Part shown: positions 46,385 to 55,205 of the stretch, one piece after another | How the letters are laid out: every line of letters begins with the position of its first letter | Numbering within the stretch: position 1 is the first letter of the stretch | Assembly: GCA_012845835.1 (NCBI GenBank) | Contig: JABAKD010000014.1 | Coordinates: forward strand, 3,397,710 to 3,461,709 | Source: Undaria pinnatifida | Lineage: Eukaryota; Sar; Phaeophyceae; Laminariales; Alariaceae | Length of the DNA stretch: 64,000 nt | Direction: 5' to 3' | Program-made: the position numbers and the translations under genes | Notes under the pieces: generated by a model | Seen by the model: only the letters and a program-made list of their open reading frames with translations | What the model was told of the DNA's origin: nothing | The model's database searches: none

Positions 46385-47314
46385 CACCCGCAGTCTGCTT
46401 GTGCCCCTGCCGCCGCCAATACCGATGTCACTCCTGTGATGCCCGCGCTATGTTCCGCCCTTCCTGTCAGCAGGGAACCTCCTCCTCGGGTCGCCCTCAC
46501 AAGCGCAGATAACGCTAGTGGCGTGGGCTTACGAACGGCGACCCCGACGCCAACAGCACCGACACCACCCACCGCAACAACAGCCACGGCGACAAGGCCA
46601 ACAACGCCCACACCACCCACCCCAATAACAGCAGCTACAGCGACAACGCCAACAACACCCACACCACTCACCGCAATAGCAGAAGCCATAGCGGCAGGAG
46701 CAGCGGCGGTGGTGGGGGCAGCGGTGACGGCAGCAGCGGCAGCAACGGCAGCAGCGGCGAAGGCGGTGGCGACGTCGACGGCGGCAGCCGCAGTGGTAAC
46801 ACCGGCACCGGCTAAGCCGGACGCGAGGGGTGTGGCTGATTACATAATGTCCAACGGTAGCAGTGTTTTCCGAGCCTCGCCTCACCCCGTCGCGGATCCC
46901 GCTACCACAGCTTCCGCTACAGCTGCCGCCACGGCATCCGCCGGCAAATTAACAACGATCGCAGCACCAGCGGCGGAAGCGGTGTTAGCAGCGCACTCAG
47001 AGCGGGGTCACGACGAGATAGCACCGGTTGCAGCACGTTCGGGAAAGGGTGCTAAGAAGGAAGAAATCATGCCGCCGGACGATGGTGGCTGTGGCGCCCC
47101 CCAAGACGAGGGAGGAGCTGAAGTCGCGAAGCCTGCCGGTACCGGAAGCTCCAGCGGCAGCGACCGCGATGATGGCGTTGCCCCCTCTCGCGACGGGGGG
47201 CGAGCGAAGCCTGCGAGCACCAGCAGCGCGGGCGTCAGTCGCCCCGACGGCGCGGAGGGCCGTTATGCGCATGTTCGGGCTTCGCCACCTTCTCTATCGG
47301 AGTGGCTCAAGGAG
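46385..47314 (+). CDS. Low-complexity N-terminal exon of the patatin-like gene
   Basis: After an AATGTTTGCAG acceptor, 310 codons in phase 0 encode a Thr/Pro region (TPTAPTPPTATTATATRPTT), an Ala-rich region, a mixed acidic/basic region (GKGAKKEEIMPPDDGG) and the ordered end PSLSEWLKE at a GAG|GTGAGA donor. The end joins in phase 0 to GPFVLAMSPGFFGF of the next exon, giving EWLKEGPFVLAMSPG. This is probably a disordered extension before the catalytic domain. Earlier exons carrying the start codon were not found. Confidence 0.6.
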
Positions 47315-47954
47315 GTGAGAATTTGTCATGTTTTTCCTGGCGGCGGGGGCGGTGGGAGAAAATCGAGGCGATATGGAAGGCGGACGGGGGTCGGGTTGGG
47401 GTTGAAGAGATACACCAAAACTGCAATGGAAAAACAAGCATGACTGCGCGCAGCGTGATGATGCTTCTACAGCTGCGCGCTCTTTTCTGACGTCTGAGAA
47501 CATCGCACTCGCCGTCTTTTTGGTCGCTATACTTTACTCAAATCCCAAAAGGGTAAATATCTTGTGTCCTGTTCTCCTCGCAAACTGGCTGAAAAGCGGG
47601 GATGGTCTCTGAAGAACCCCTCGCCCGCACGTGCACGGGGTTGGTGTCGGTCGGCCATGGCCCTATAAAACACGCCTCTCACTACGTGAGCTAGACAGCC
47701 AGGGTACGGTTTTTTTCTTCTTCTCGTTTTTATGTTTTGGCGGTACCCGAGATGGTGGTCGAGTTAGATCATATCGTGCGGCGTGGAGAACCTTGCCTCC
47801 GTGCCCAAGTGACAGTTACATAGTATCCCCATTGCTGTCTCTGGAAGTGGCCACACCTGAAGACAAATTAATTAATTCGAAGCCGCCGTCCATATGCAAG
47901 ATGTACGCGCAAGATGCTGATTTTTTCCGCCTTAAAAGTGGTTCTTGGTAGAGT

Positions 47955-48125
47955 GCAGCTCACCCTTCACGCGATTCGCCGAATACCCCACGGCGCTTCG
48001 CTCTTGATGCGCGATGTCTGACTCGTCGGTGAAAGCCCGGCGTACTCCGTCCCGGCATTTCAAGAGTGCAAGGGTCTATGGTCGTACGACTAGGCTATGC
48101 ATGACATGAGGACACCCCCGCCCCC
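47955..48125 (+). mobile_element. C-tailed SINE-like element, copy in patatin intron 1
   Basis: Blocks GGCGCTTCGCTCTTGATG, CCCGGCGTACTCCGTCCC, GGGTCTATGGTCGTACGACT and TATGCATGACATGAGGACAC, then a C tract, match copies at 48415 and 10739 (minus). It ends 35 bp before the exon at 48161. Confidence 0.7.
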
Positions 48126-48160
48126 CTCTCGGCACTTGGTCTTGCCTTGGCTGTGTTCAG

Positions 48161-48256
48161 GGGCCGTTCGTGCTGGCCATGTCTCCGGGCTTCTTTGGGT
48201 TCTACGCACACATCGGAGCTCTTGTTGCTCTCGAAGCCGCGGGTCTTCTTGAAAAG
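48161..48256 (+). CDS. Patatin-like domain: oxyanion-hole exon
   Basis: A 32-codon exon with a CTGTGTTCAG acceptor and GAAAAG|GTGGGT donor, phase 0 at both ends. It encodes GPFVLAMSPGFFGFYAHIGA then LVALEAAGLLEK. In patatin-like acyl hydrolases the first strand and Gly-rich loop (usually L.(L/A)SGGG.(R/K)G) form the oxyanion hole, followed by a helix '.AH.G.L.ALE..G'. Here the loop is SPGFFGF, a variant that keeps two glycines. The helix fits the family well. Confidence 0.85.
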
Positions 48257-48414
48257 GTGGGTGGATTAGTACATGTGTATCAGATACCTCTCTATCCTGA
48301 CAAGGACTGCTTGGGTTTAATTGTGAAAGCAAGGGCGGTCCTTAAAATTCCTGACAGAGTGGTATATCTCCCCGAACCCTGAAGATGAGACATGCTTTAT
48401 GAGTTGCCTCTCTA

Positions 48415-48570
48415 CATGTAGCCGAGCACCTCACGGCGCTTCGCGCTTGTTGCGCGCGATGTCTGCCTGGTGGGTGAAAACCCGACGTGCCCCGTCCCAG
48501 CATTGTAATGAATGCGCGGGTCTATCTTCATACGACTACGGCCATGCATGAAATAAGTAGACCCCCTATA
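48415..48570 (+). mobile_element. C-tailed SINE-like element, copy in patatin intron 2
   Basis: Contains CACGGCGCTTCGCGCTTG, CCCGACGTGCCCCGTCCC, GCGGGTCTATCTTCATACGA and GGCCATGCATGAAATAAGTA, then CCCCC. It lies 18 bp upstream of the exon at 48589 and may contribute to its acceptor region. Confidence 0.7.
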
Positions 48571-48588
48571 TATTGTGTGCTACCGCAG

Positions 48589-48750
48589 GTGAGCTGTGCC
48601 GTGGGGGCAAGCGCTGGCGGCCTGGTGGCGGGTCTTTTTGCGTCCGGGATGTCGCCGGAAGTCATGAGCAAGATCGTCGTGAATTTCCGTCGGTCGGATT
48701 TCTGGGATCCCGTTGGCCTTGGGGGCCTCCTCCGAGGGAAGAAGTTCGAG
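48589..48750 (+). CDS. Patatin-like domain: nucleophile exon (GASAGG)
   Basis: This 54-codon exon, acceptor TGCTACCGCAG and donor TTCGAG|GTGGGA, is phase 0. It reads VSCAVGASAGGLVAGLFASG, MSPEVMSKIVVNFRRSDFWD and PVGLGGLLRGKKFE. GASAGG is the G-x-S-x-G nucleophile elbow; the Ser is the catalytic base-paired nucleophile of the Ser-Asp dyad in patatins. The following helix and the DFWDP turn are family-like. Predicted activity is hydrolysis or transfer of acyl chains on membrane or storage lipids. Confidence 0.88.
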
Positions 48751-49033
48751 GTGGGAGTCATGTTATATAAGGGTTGCACCTGCTAAATGTTTTTTGTGAA
48801 CGAAGCGCGACGCCAGCCTCCGACGGGAAATCAGCTGTGTGAAGGTTGCGCTGCACGCCGCCTGTAACGGGCGCTCAGCCCCTCCACCGCCGTCGCGGAT
48901 TTTTAATGTGAACGGCCCAGCGACACTTGCCCTTCGCTCCCTCCCCCCAGTTCTTTCGTCTTCGAACCGTTTGCCATAAGGGAGCACGCAACCAACGAAA
49001 ACGTGTCTGAGCTAACCGACGTTTGTTGCGCAG

Positions 49034-49273
49034 GGCATCGTAGAAAACATCTTGCCAGAGGACGTGCAGAGCTTCGACCAGTGCCGGGTACCCCTGGCCG
49101 TGTCAGCCTTCGACATATCTCGCTTGACAACCAGGGTGGTAAATGAGGGGAATCTCGCCCCTGCGCTGAGAGCGACCTGCACGTTCCCGGGCCTCTTCGC
49201 TCCTGTCTGGCACGAGCAAGGTGTTTTGGTGGACGGCGGGATTCGGGACACGACCGGTGCGAGTCTCATCAAG
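49034..49273 (+). CDS. Patatin-like domain: catalytic-Asp exon (VDGG)
   Basis: After a GTTTGTTGCGCAG acceptor the exon reads GIVENILPEDVQSFDQCRVP, LAVSAFDISRLTTRVVNEGN, LAPALRATCTFPGLFAPVWH and EQGVLVDGGIRDTTGASLIK. The D of VDGG is the second residue of the Ser-Asp dyad; 'ALRATCTFPGLF.PV' just before it is the usual 'A..AS.A.PG.F.PV' segment. The 3' boundary is obscured: the frame runs into a run of more than ten G, where a normal donor would be expected, so the end is given at the last clear codon. Confidence 0.82.
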
Positions 49274-49690
49274 GGGGGGGGGGGGGGGTAGATGAATTGT
49301 CTTTTTTGGAGGGGGGCGGGTGTACGTTGATTGTCTTTTTGGTAAGGGGAAGTGTGTGTTATGTGTTTGTTAGACGGGGGAGGGGAGGATACACTATTTG
49401 TGTTTTTAACGGGTGGGGAGTGTACTGGCACGAACAAGGCTTTTTGGTGGACAGTGGTGTTCGAGACACGACCGGTGCGAGTCCCAACAGTGTTCACGGT
49501 GGGGCGAGGGGGGGGGGGGGGGGGTACATTTTATTTTTAGGTAGGGTGTACTCTACTTGTTTCTTAGGGGGGAATACATTAATTGCCCGTTTAGGGGAGA
49601 GGATTGTACATAAATTGTCGTTTTAGGTGACGGGGGGGTGTACATATGTTGTGTTTCTAGGTGGGGGGGGAGTTACTCTACTAGTTATTT
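49274..49690. repeat. G-tract minisatellite with a duplicated catalytic-Asp segment
   Basis: Degenerate units of about 30-45 bp, each GGGGGG(T)GTACATTAATTGTCTTTTTAG-like, repeat about eight times. Within it, 49418-49488 is a copy of the preceding exon's WHEQGVLVDGGIRDTTGAS segment, here reading WHEQGFLVDSGVRDTTGAS. The duplicated piece is ~85% identical by eye and stays in an open frame. DGG has become DSG. Confidence 0.75.
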
Positions 49691-49706
49691 TCGTCAAAAC
49701 TTGCAG

Positions 49707-49799
49707 ACTCACCTGCGTGCGCCTGGACTGCCTGAACATTGTGCGGTGCGCTTCTTTCGAGAAGGGGGTTGCTTGCAAGCTCTCGGGCTGATTACTTAA
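49707..49799 (+). CDS. Possible last exon of the patatin-like gene
   Basis: After a CAAAACTTGCAG acceptor one frame encodes THLRAPGLPEHCAVRFFREG then GCLQALGLIT and stops at TAA. Phase 0 would connect directly to SLIK of the Asp exon. A short tail soon after the Asp motif is possible in this family, but no conserved motif confirms the frame, and the donor on the upstream side is not visible. Confidence 0.4.
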   Translation, partial: THLRAPGLPEHCAVRFFREGGCLQALGLIT

Positions 49800-51485
49800 G
49801 TTACATGGCACAGGGTCGCGGCGGTTCCCATGGCAGCACCATTGTTTCGGCCCTCGAGTTAAATTGATGCGACACGTAGGTTGACGTGTTGTGAGCTGAA
49901 GCTTAATTTGTACCTTTCAACGGAGATTGAAACACGCCAGTAGCAGGTATCTGCTATGTTTCTTGAAGCTACACAGCACGATGCGCGCGATGCCGCCTGC
50001 CGCCTGCTCTGCTATCATATTCCTATGCTTGTGGGGTGGATTCAGGGACACGAGAGCGTGAGAACATCGTAATCATCATCGTGACCATCAGCATAATCAT
50101 AACTGCCTGCCTGCCTGCCTAACCCACGCCTCTGCATCGCTTTTCTTCGGGCAGGAATGTGGTGTGTGCCTGAAAAAAAGGAAAACTGCCGCCGTGTCCT
50201 GAACGTCACCTTCGGGTGCAAAGACGGCAGGGGGGTATGCGTACCGCCTTCCAGGTACTTGGAAAGCATACTGGTACACCCACAGGACCACCCATGGGTT
50301 AACTCATCTGTACCCTATAGATAATTCGCGGCAACATGCGCAGAGTAGCAGATCACACCCAACGAACATGTGACAGGTCCTACAGCGTACGCAGTCCTTC
50401 ATCGATGCCATAAGTTAACTAATCTGTATCCTATATATCACCCCGGGCAATCAGGTATAGAAAAGTTCTTTCTTACAGATCACACGCCCAGAAAACGTGT
50501 GGCAGCAGCTGTGGCTCATACAGCTTTTATTGATATATATCCCGAAATGAGCTACCTCGGAGCTATCATGATCGATCTGTCCTTTGCGTGAAAGTTCTGA
50601 CGTGAAATGGTTTGTTCGTATTTGGCTAACCCGACTCCCATACCTGGAGTTGGTATTTGCCGTGTACAACAGTACCCTCCCCCCATACCCCGCGCTTGGT
50701 TCGCTTAAATCGACTGGTCACATAACGAGGAGACAAATGCCAATATCTCAAACTAGATATCAGTATACCCAAACAAAAAAACGCGCATATCGGTCAAAAC
50801 AGATATATCAGAGGATATCGGTCGTTTGAACTCACGGCTCGCGTGTTAATGGTTTTGATACAAGCAGATGATATTATCGCGTGTGCTACGAGTGAAGAAG
50901 CCTCAGGTTTCTTCCTTTTGAACTATTTTGTTGAAGCGGTGGGCGACGCTTAGCCTTCAATTGTCCCCGACCTTCCATGATTTCGATTTTCGTTTTCCCG
51001 GGATAAGTGGTCATCACGAGGGATGGTTTTATCATGCCCACGCTTAGGGCCTCCCTTGGCAATGACACGACCCCCCTCACATGTGTAAATACATAAATTT
51101 CTGTTAAATGTGACGGAACAAGATGTTGCAGAGGGAGAAAGTAAGATTCGTCCATAGATTCTGCTCGCAGCGTGCTTGGCATAGACATTGCTTTGGGACG
51201 ACGATACGGCTTTTCGAACGAGACGGGATGCCTCTGACAAGGATAGCACCGTTGGATGTTTCGAAGCGGTTGAGCTCATGTAACCCTTTTCTAGGTTACA
51301 TAATCCTTTTTTTCGTTTTGTTTTCAACTCACAAAAAATACTCTGCTCTAATTCGTGGTAGTTTGTCGGCAAAGAACAGTGAGGTACTTCCAAAGGGGTT
51401 ATGCCGTTGTTCTGTTTCTGTATCCCACAACGCACCCTATTGCTGACATGCGGCCCGATCGGCAACGCTTTTTTTGCGTTCTCAG
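49800..51485. other. No certain gene; one 171-codon minus-strand frame
   Basis: The frame 51465-50950 on the minus strand (for example ELEQSIFCELKTKRKKGL) has no recognised domain and may be chance or an old element. A ~140-bp duplicated block with GTTAACT.ATCTGTA.CCTAT begins near 50298 and 50413. Upstream exons of the 51.5 kb gene were not identified here. Confidence 0.4.
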
Positions 51486-51603
51486 GTTCCCTACGGCATC
51501 CAACCCGCGGCCCGTTAGTGGGATGGAAATCGCGTCGCTTGCATTAACGGAACTCCCGAGGCCCCACCCATTTGCGATGGAGCGAGGAGCGGAAGCCTTA
51601 GAG
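51486..51603 (+). CDS. Penultimate exon of a basic, probably nuclear protein
   Basis: The exon follows TTTTTGCGTTCTCAG and ends GCCTTAGAG|GTAAGA. Its first base completes a split codon; then it reads FPTASNPRPVSGMEIASLAL and TELPRPHPFAMERGAEALE in frame, joining in phase 0 to AARSQVAAVLSMP of the next exon. Both splice sites are good. No domain is recognised and earlier exons are not found. Confidence 0.65.
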
Positions 51604-52045
51604 GTAAGAATGAGGTTTTCGCACCAAGCAGGCGTGTGCGCGGGCCCTCGTTGGTGCCGCAATATTCCGGCGTTGCTGGCGTTTTTTAGGCGTACACCGT
51701 AAGCACTGAGCCAGCAGTCCGGTGTTTGTTAGATGTCCCCCATAACCACTGAGCTGGCAGTCAGCGCCGATTGTGGTTCCTTGGAGGTGCGATGGGAGTT
51801 CGTCCATGGCAGGGGTATGCGTAGGCACCCGCTGGTACCGAATTTTCTCGGCTTTGCTCGATTTTTTAATATTTACACGTAACCGCCGGTCAGCGCTGGC
51901 TGTGAGATTATGAGTTCCTTGGAGGCGAGATAGGAGTTCGCACCAGACAAACACATGCGTTGGCTCTCGTTGGTGCCGCATTTTCCCGGCTTTCTGGCTT
52001 TTGTTAAGATGACCCGAACACCATAAGTACTGAGCTAAATATTAC
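51597..52045. repeat. Intronic tandem triplication that includes the splice-donor region
   Basis: Three units start near 51597, 51778 and 51928. Each has CTT(A/G)GAGG..(A/C)GA, AGTTCGCACCA-like sequence, CTCGTTGGTGCCGCA and TTTCCCGGCTTT.CTGGC. The first contains the real exon end CTTAGAG|GTAAGA; the second and third show CTTGGAG|GTGCGA and CTTGGAG|GCGAGA at the same place. Confidence 0.75.
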
Positions 52046-52132
52046 GGCCATGCATGATATGATTACACCCCGCCCTCCACCCCCTCACCCCCACTCTACA
52101 CCTCTCCCCAAAAATTAAAACACACTTCGTAG

Positions 52133-53095
52133 GCGGCGCGGAGTCAAGTTGCCGCGGTGTTAAGCATGCCCCTGCTTGCTGGGCACGAAGCTCGTCACTG
52201 GATTGCACCTACCACGGCCCCACGTGGTAGTAATGTCCTCGTCGCCAATGGTGTCGCTGGCGCCTGCGACAACGATGACCAACTCAATGAAAATAAAGTC
52301 GAGGCGGCTAAACCTGCCGGCATCACAGCCAACGTAATTGTGAAAGTTGAGAGTTCAAGCGACACTGTAGAGGAGAAAAATGCCGCTCGAATTGCAAAAC
52401 CCCGCCTGGGGGAAAGAGTGAAAGTTGAGGGTTCATGTGGAACTGGCGGGGAGAACGCCTTTCTGAATGTAAAACCCCGCCTGCAGAAACGCGTGAAAGT
52501 TGAGGACTTGGGTGAAACTGGCGGCGAGAACGCCGTGTTGAACGAGAAACCCCGCCCACAGGAGAACGCCGCTCGTATCGAGAAACCCCGACCGACAGAA
52601 AGCCGGAAGGCACCGCCGTTGGACATGCCGAAAAGCAAGAAACGCAGGCGGGCCGACTCTGGGAGCTGCCACGACGACAAAATGTCAACACCGACGGCGG
52701 CAGTTTCCAAGAATAGCGGTGTTAGTGGTAGTGTGGCAAACCATGAGGCAAACCGTCAGGGTTCTCCTTGCGAGACGGTGTGTGGGGGGGCTACTTTGGG
52801 CAGTGAGGCTGGCGGGAGGTGCGGTGGGTCCAGTCTGGATGGAGGAAGGAAGGGTGCCGGGGAGGTCATTGGCACTGAAAGTGCACAAGGTATGAGTGGC
52901 AGGAGTGGCCCTGGGGTTTGGGGGGTTCGACCCAGGGTTGGGAGGGGTGGCGCCGGCGTTAGGGGGGGTGGGGCAGATGTTGAGGTGACGTCCGCACCGA
53001 AGGAGGAGAACGGCGTAAGCACAGCGATCGAAATGATGACCCCCCGCAGATCCAAGAGAATTCGGACGCCTAAGGTTCCCTATACGGGTTTGTAG
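52133..53095 (+). CDS. Last exon: repeat-bearing basic protein with C-terminal KRIRTPK
   Basis: An acceptor CACACTTCGTAG lies directly at an in-frame TAG, and 320 codons follow to a TAG at 53093. About residues 55-145 hold imperfect repeats with VKVESS, VKVEGSCGTGGENA and VKVEDLGETGGENA. VKVE fits the consensus for SUMO attachment (hydrophobic-K-x-E). A basic cluster KSKKRRRAD and the end PRRSKRIRTPKVPYTGL look like nuclear-localisation or DNA-contact sequence. The middle is Gly/Ser/Arg-rich. The protein is probably nuclear; its function is unknown because the conserved domains, if any, lie in missing 5' exons. Confidence 0.75.
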   Translation, partial: AARSQVAAVLSMPLLAGHEARHWIAPTTAPRGSNVLVANGVAGACDNDDQLNENKVEAAKPAGITANVIVKVESSSDTVEEKNAARIAKPRLGERVKVEGSCGTGGENAFLNVKPRLQKRVKVEDLGETGGENAVLNEKPRPQENAARIEKPRPTESRKAPPLDMPKSKKRRRADSGSCHDDKMSTPTAAVSKNSGVSGSVANHEANRQGSPCETVCGGATLGSEAGGRCGGSSLDGGRKGAGEVIGTESAQGMSGRSGPGVWGVRPRVGRGGAGVRGGGADVEVTSAPKEENGVSTAIEMMTPRRSKRIRTPKVPYTGL

Positions 53096-53479
53096 CTCCG
53101 CTCCTTGTAGGGGGCGCCCAGACATGAATGGGCTCGGTGTGTGTGCACCCGCACGGATTTGTAATGTTGTTCATTCATGGCGGGTGATAAGGAGTACGGT
53201 AAACAGATGGATGTTATTTTGCATGCCCGATGAATGTCGATTAGCTAGAGGTGGCACGGATGACTGTTAGGCTGATCCGGGATGACGCTGCGTCAGTCAC
53301 ATGTAGGACTGATATCAAGCTTGCACAGAGACGTACCAGTAGATAGGTGGTGTAGACTGTTCGATTTCTGGTTCGATTGTTGCATTACATTCCGTCACGT
53401 TACATTTCTTTATTCAACTATGTTCCGTTTTCAATGCGTTGGTTTGCGTTGCGCAAAGACTGGCGACGCACGTTGGTGT
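53096..53479. other. 3' flank of the preceding gene
   Basis: No exon or repeat is recognised; probably 3'UTR and spacer. Confidence 0.4.
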
Positions 53480-53775
53480 TGTTTCTTGGGGCAGGGAGGC
53501 GGAGACGGGATGCGCGTGCACGGGTTTGGAACCCCACTTACGGCTGAGGACGACGTTCAAGCATGTTGGACTCTCTTGCCTTCTTCGATCAATTAGCTGA
53601 GCTCGCTGGGTTTCTCGAACGTAAACCGTATGTGGGGGAGGGGAGGCGGGGTGCGCGCTTACGGGTTGGGAACCCCAGTCACCTCTTAGGGCGACGGTCA
53701 AGAGTGTTGGACTCGGTTGCCTTCTTGTCCCGTCAACGTTTGGCCCGGTTGGTTGGGCTCTCCGAAAGTAGGCGG
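53480..53775. repeat. ~150-bp tandem duplication, diverged
   Basis: 53480-53625 and 53628-53772 share GAGGCGG.G..G.GCGCG, ACGGGTT.GGAACCCCA, GGCGACG.TCAAG..TGTTGG and TTGCCTTCTT. A 138-codon minus-strand frame (53830-53414) crosses both and so contains an internal repeat, with no other sign of being a gene. Confidence 0.75.
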
Positions 53776-54789
53776 TGATTCTTTCCTCCGCAGGGCTTTG
53801 CCTGAGCGACCAATTTCCAGGTGGTAGCATCCCGTATACGTATCTTGATCTTGTCCGCAGAATGCTTTTGCATGCCGTAAATCTGGATCTTAGTCAAGGC
53901 AGGATGACTTGTCACCCCGTCTACATATCTCGATGTTACCGCAGCAGTTTGTTTTTGGCGAGCAGTGCTCTGGAGCTTTTTGTTTTATGTCAATGTTTTC
54001 GTTGCTTCGCGGCATTCGTTGCGCTGATCACCGGCAGTTTTTTGTTTCTTCAGAGTGGTCAATCGGTTGTCGTGTCTCTGCGCTCCTCGAGGCGTTGCCA
54101 GACGAACGCAGAAGGGATCCGGAAAATATTGACTAGACCTATCCATGGATTGTCAATGACAATGGCTACATCATGCGGGGTCACTGAAAGAACAGGGAGC
54201 GAATAATCGCGCGCAGGAAATGCTGAGCCATCTTACTGTCACCGACGCTAAAGCGGCAGTTAATATGGCGTTAAACAACGCCGTACCCAAGCGCCCAACG
54301 AGTAGTCGCCTTGCCGTAGCGAGGCAGCCATGACATTCAACGTGCGTTCAGGGAAGGACCGTGCATGCTGTTGCTCTCCTCGAACCCCCCGGAAACAGCA
54401 ACGCTCCGGGTACCTCAGATGTCGATTGACCGACGGCAGGTTTGGGCTGTGACGGACGGAAGTCTCGACAATATTGCTGTTATCATACGGACGTGCCAAT
54501 ACCATGTCTACTACCAGCAGGTTTTAGTGTGGAACACGTCGGGCGTACGCACATGGCTGGTGCGTTGGGCGTAAGCACGTGGCTGGTGCTCGTTTTCGAG
54601 CGACGGGCCCTACTGCGGCATCGTTATCGGGTACCCGTTGAAACGTTTATGTGTATTGAAAATCACTAACGAGCGTTCCAGCACAACGCCGATCGTTGTT
54701 GATTTTCTCGGCATGCTACTCCAAGCGCTGTGCTCGATGTTCTACAAGGCAGCAACGGCATCCGCTATACCCGCCGCAAGATCCATATC
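53776..54789. other. No gene recognised
   Basis: Mixed sequence with 60-140 codon frames on + (53775-54206 and others) lacking motifs. Nothing can be assigned. Confidence 0.4.
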
Positions 54790-54884
54790 CATCCACCTAT
54801 CAAACCCGGGGATGAATCCAGCATGTTCCCTGGCGGCCACAATGTTGGTTATTAAGTATTATCCACTGAGCTACTTAAGTCACG
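54790..54884 (-). pseudogene. tRNA-like sequence, minus strand
   Basis: Reverse complement begins CTTAAGTAGCTCAGTGGATA, a near-consensus D-arm/A-box (TAGCTCAGTGG), then AATACTTAATAACCAACA and a GGATTCATCCC end that resembles a T arm. It cannot be folded into a full cloverleaf by eye. Confidence 0.45.
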
Positions 54885-54960
54885 TGACTCAGTAGCGCAA
54901 TGGGTAGTGCAATATAACCAGCAAAGGATGTGTCGTGAGTGCGATTCTCACCAGCTTCAT
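54885..54960 (+). pseudogene. tRNA-like sequence with a complete T arm
   Basis: GTAGCGCAATGGGTAGTGCA resembles a D arm. At 54935-54951, GTGAG-TGCGATT-CTCAC forms a 5-bp stem with a 7-base loop, the geometry of a tRNA T arm. The anticodon arm pairs poorly and no acceptor stem is seen. It starts at the centre of a near-palindrome CTACTTAAGTCACGTGACTC (54871 onward). Confidence 0.5.
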
Positions 54961-55136
54961 AGTATTTGTTCTTTTCGAGCGTGCGCGCTGGAGACACTAT
55001 GAATGGTTATGATATTGTGCTCCTGAGTACTACTACTACTGTAGTCCGTGGCGAGGGGAGAACCCCGGGGATATCTGTTACGAAGTCGGTGATGATCAAT
55101 TAACGAACTCGAAAATGTATAGTCTAGACTAGTTGT

Positions 55137-55205
55137 CTAAGTAGCTCAGTGGGTAGTGCTATATAACTAACACACAAAGCGGTCCCTGGACACTCCTACG
55201 CCGGG
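55137..55205 (+). pseudogene. tRNA-like D-arm sequence
   Basis: CTAAGTAGCTCAGTGGGTAG followed by TGCTATATAACTAACACA matches the head of the two copies upstream; the T-arm half is not preserved. It may be the Pol III head of a SINE family. Confidence 0.5.
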
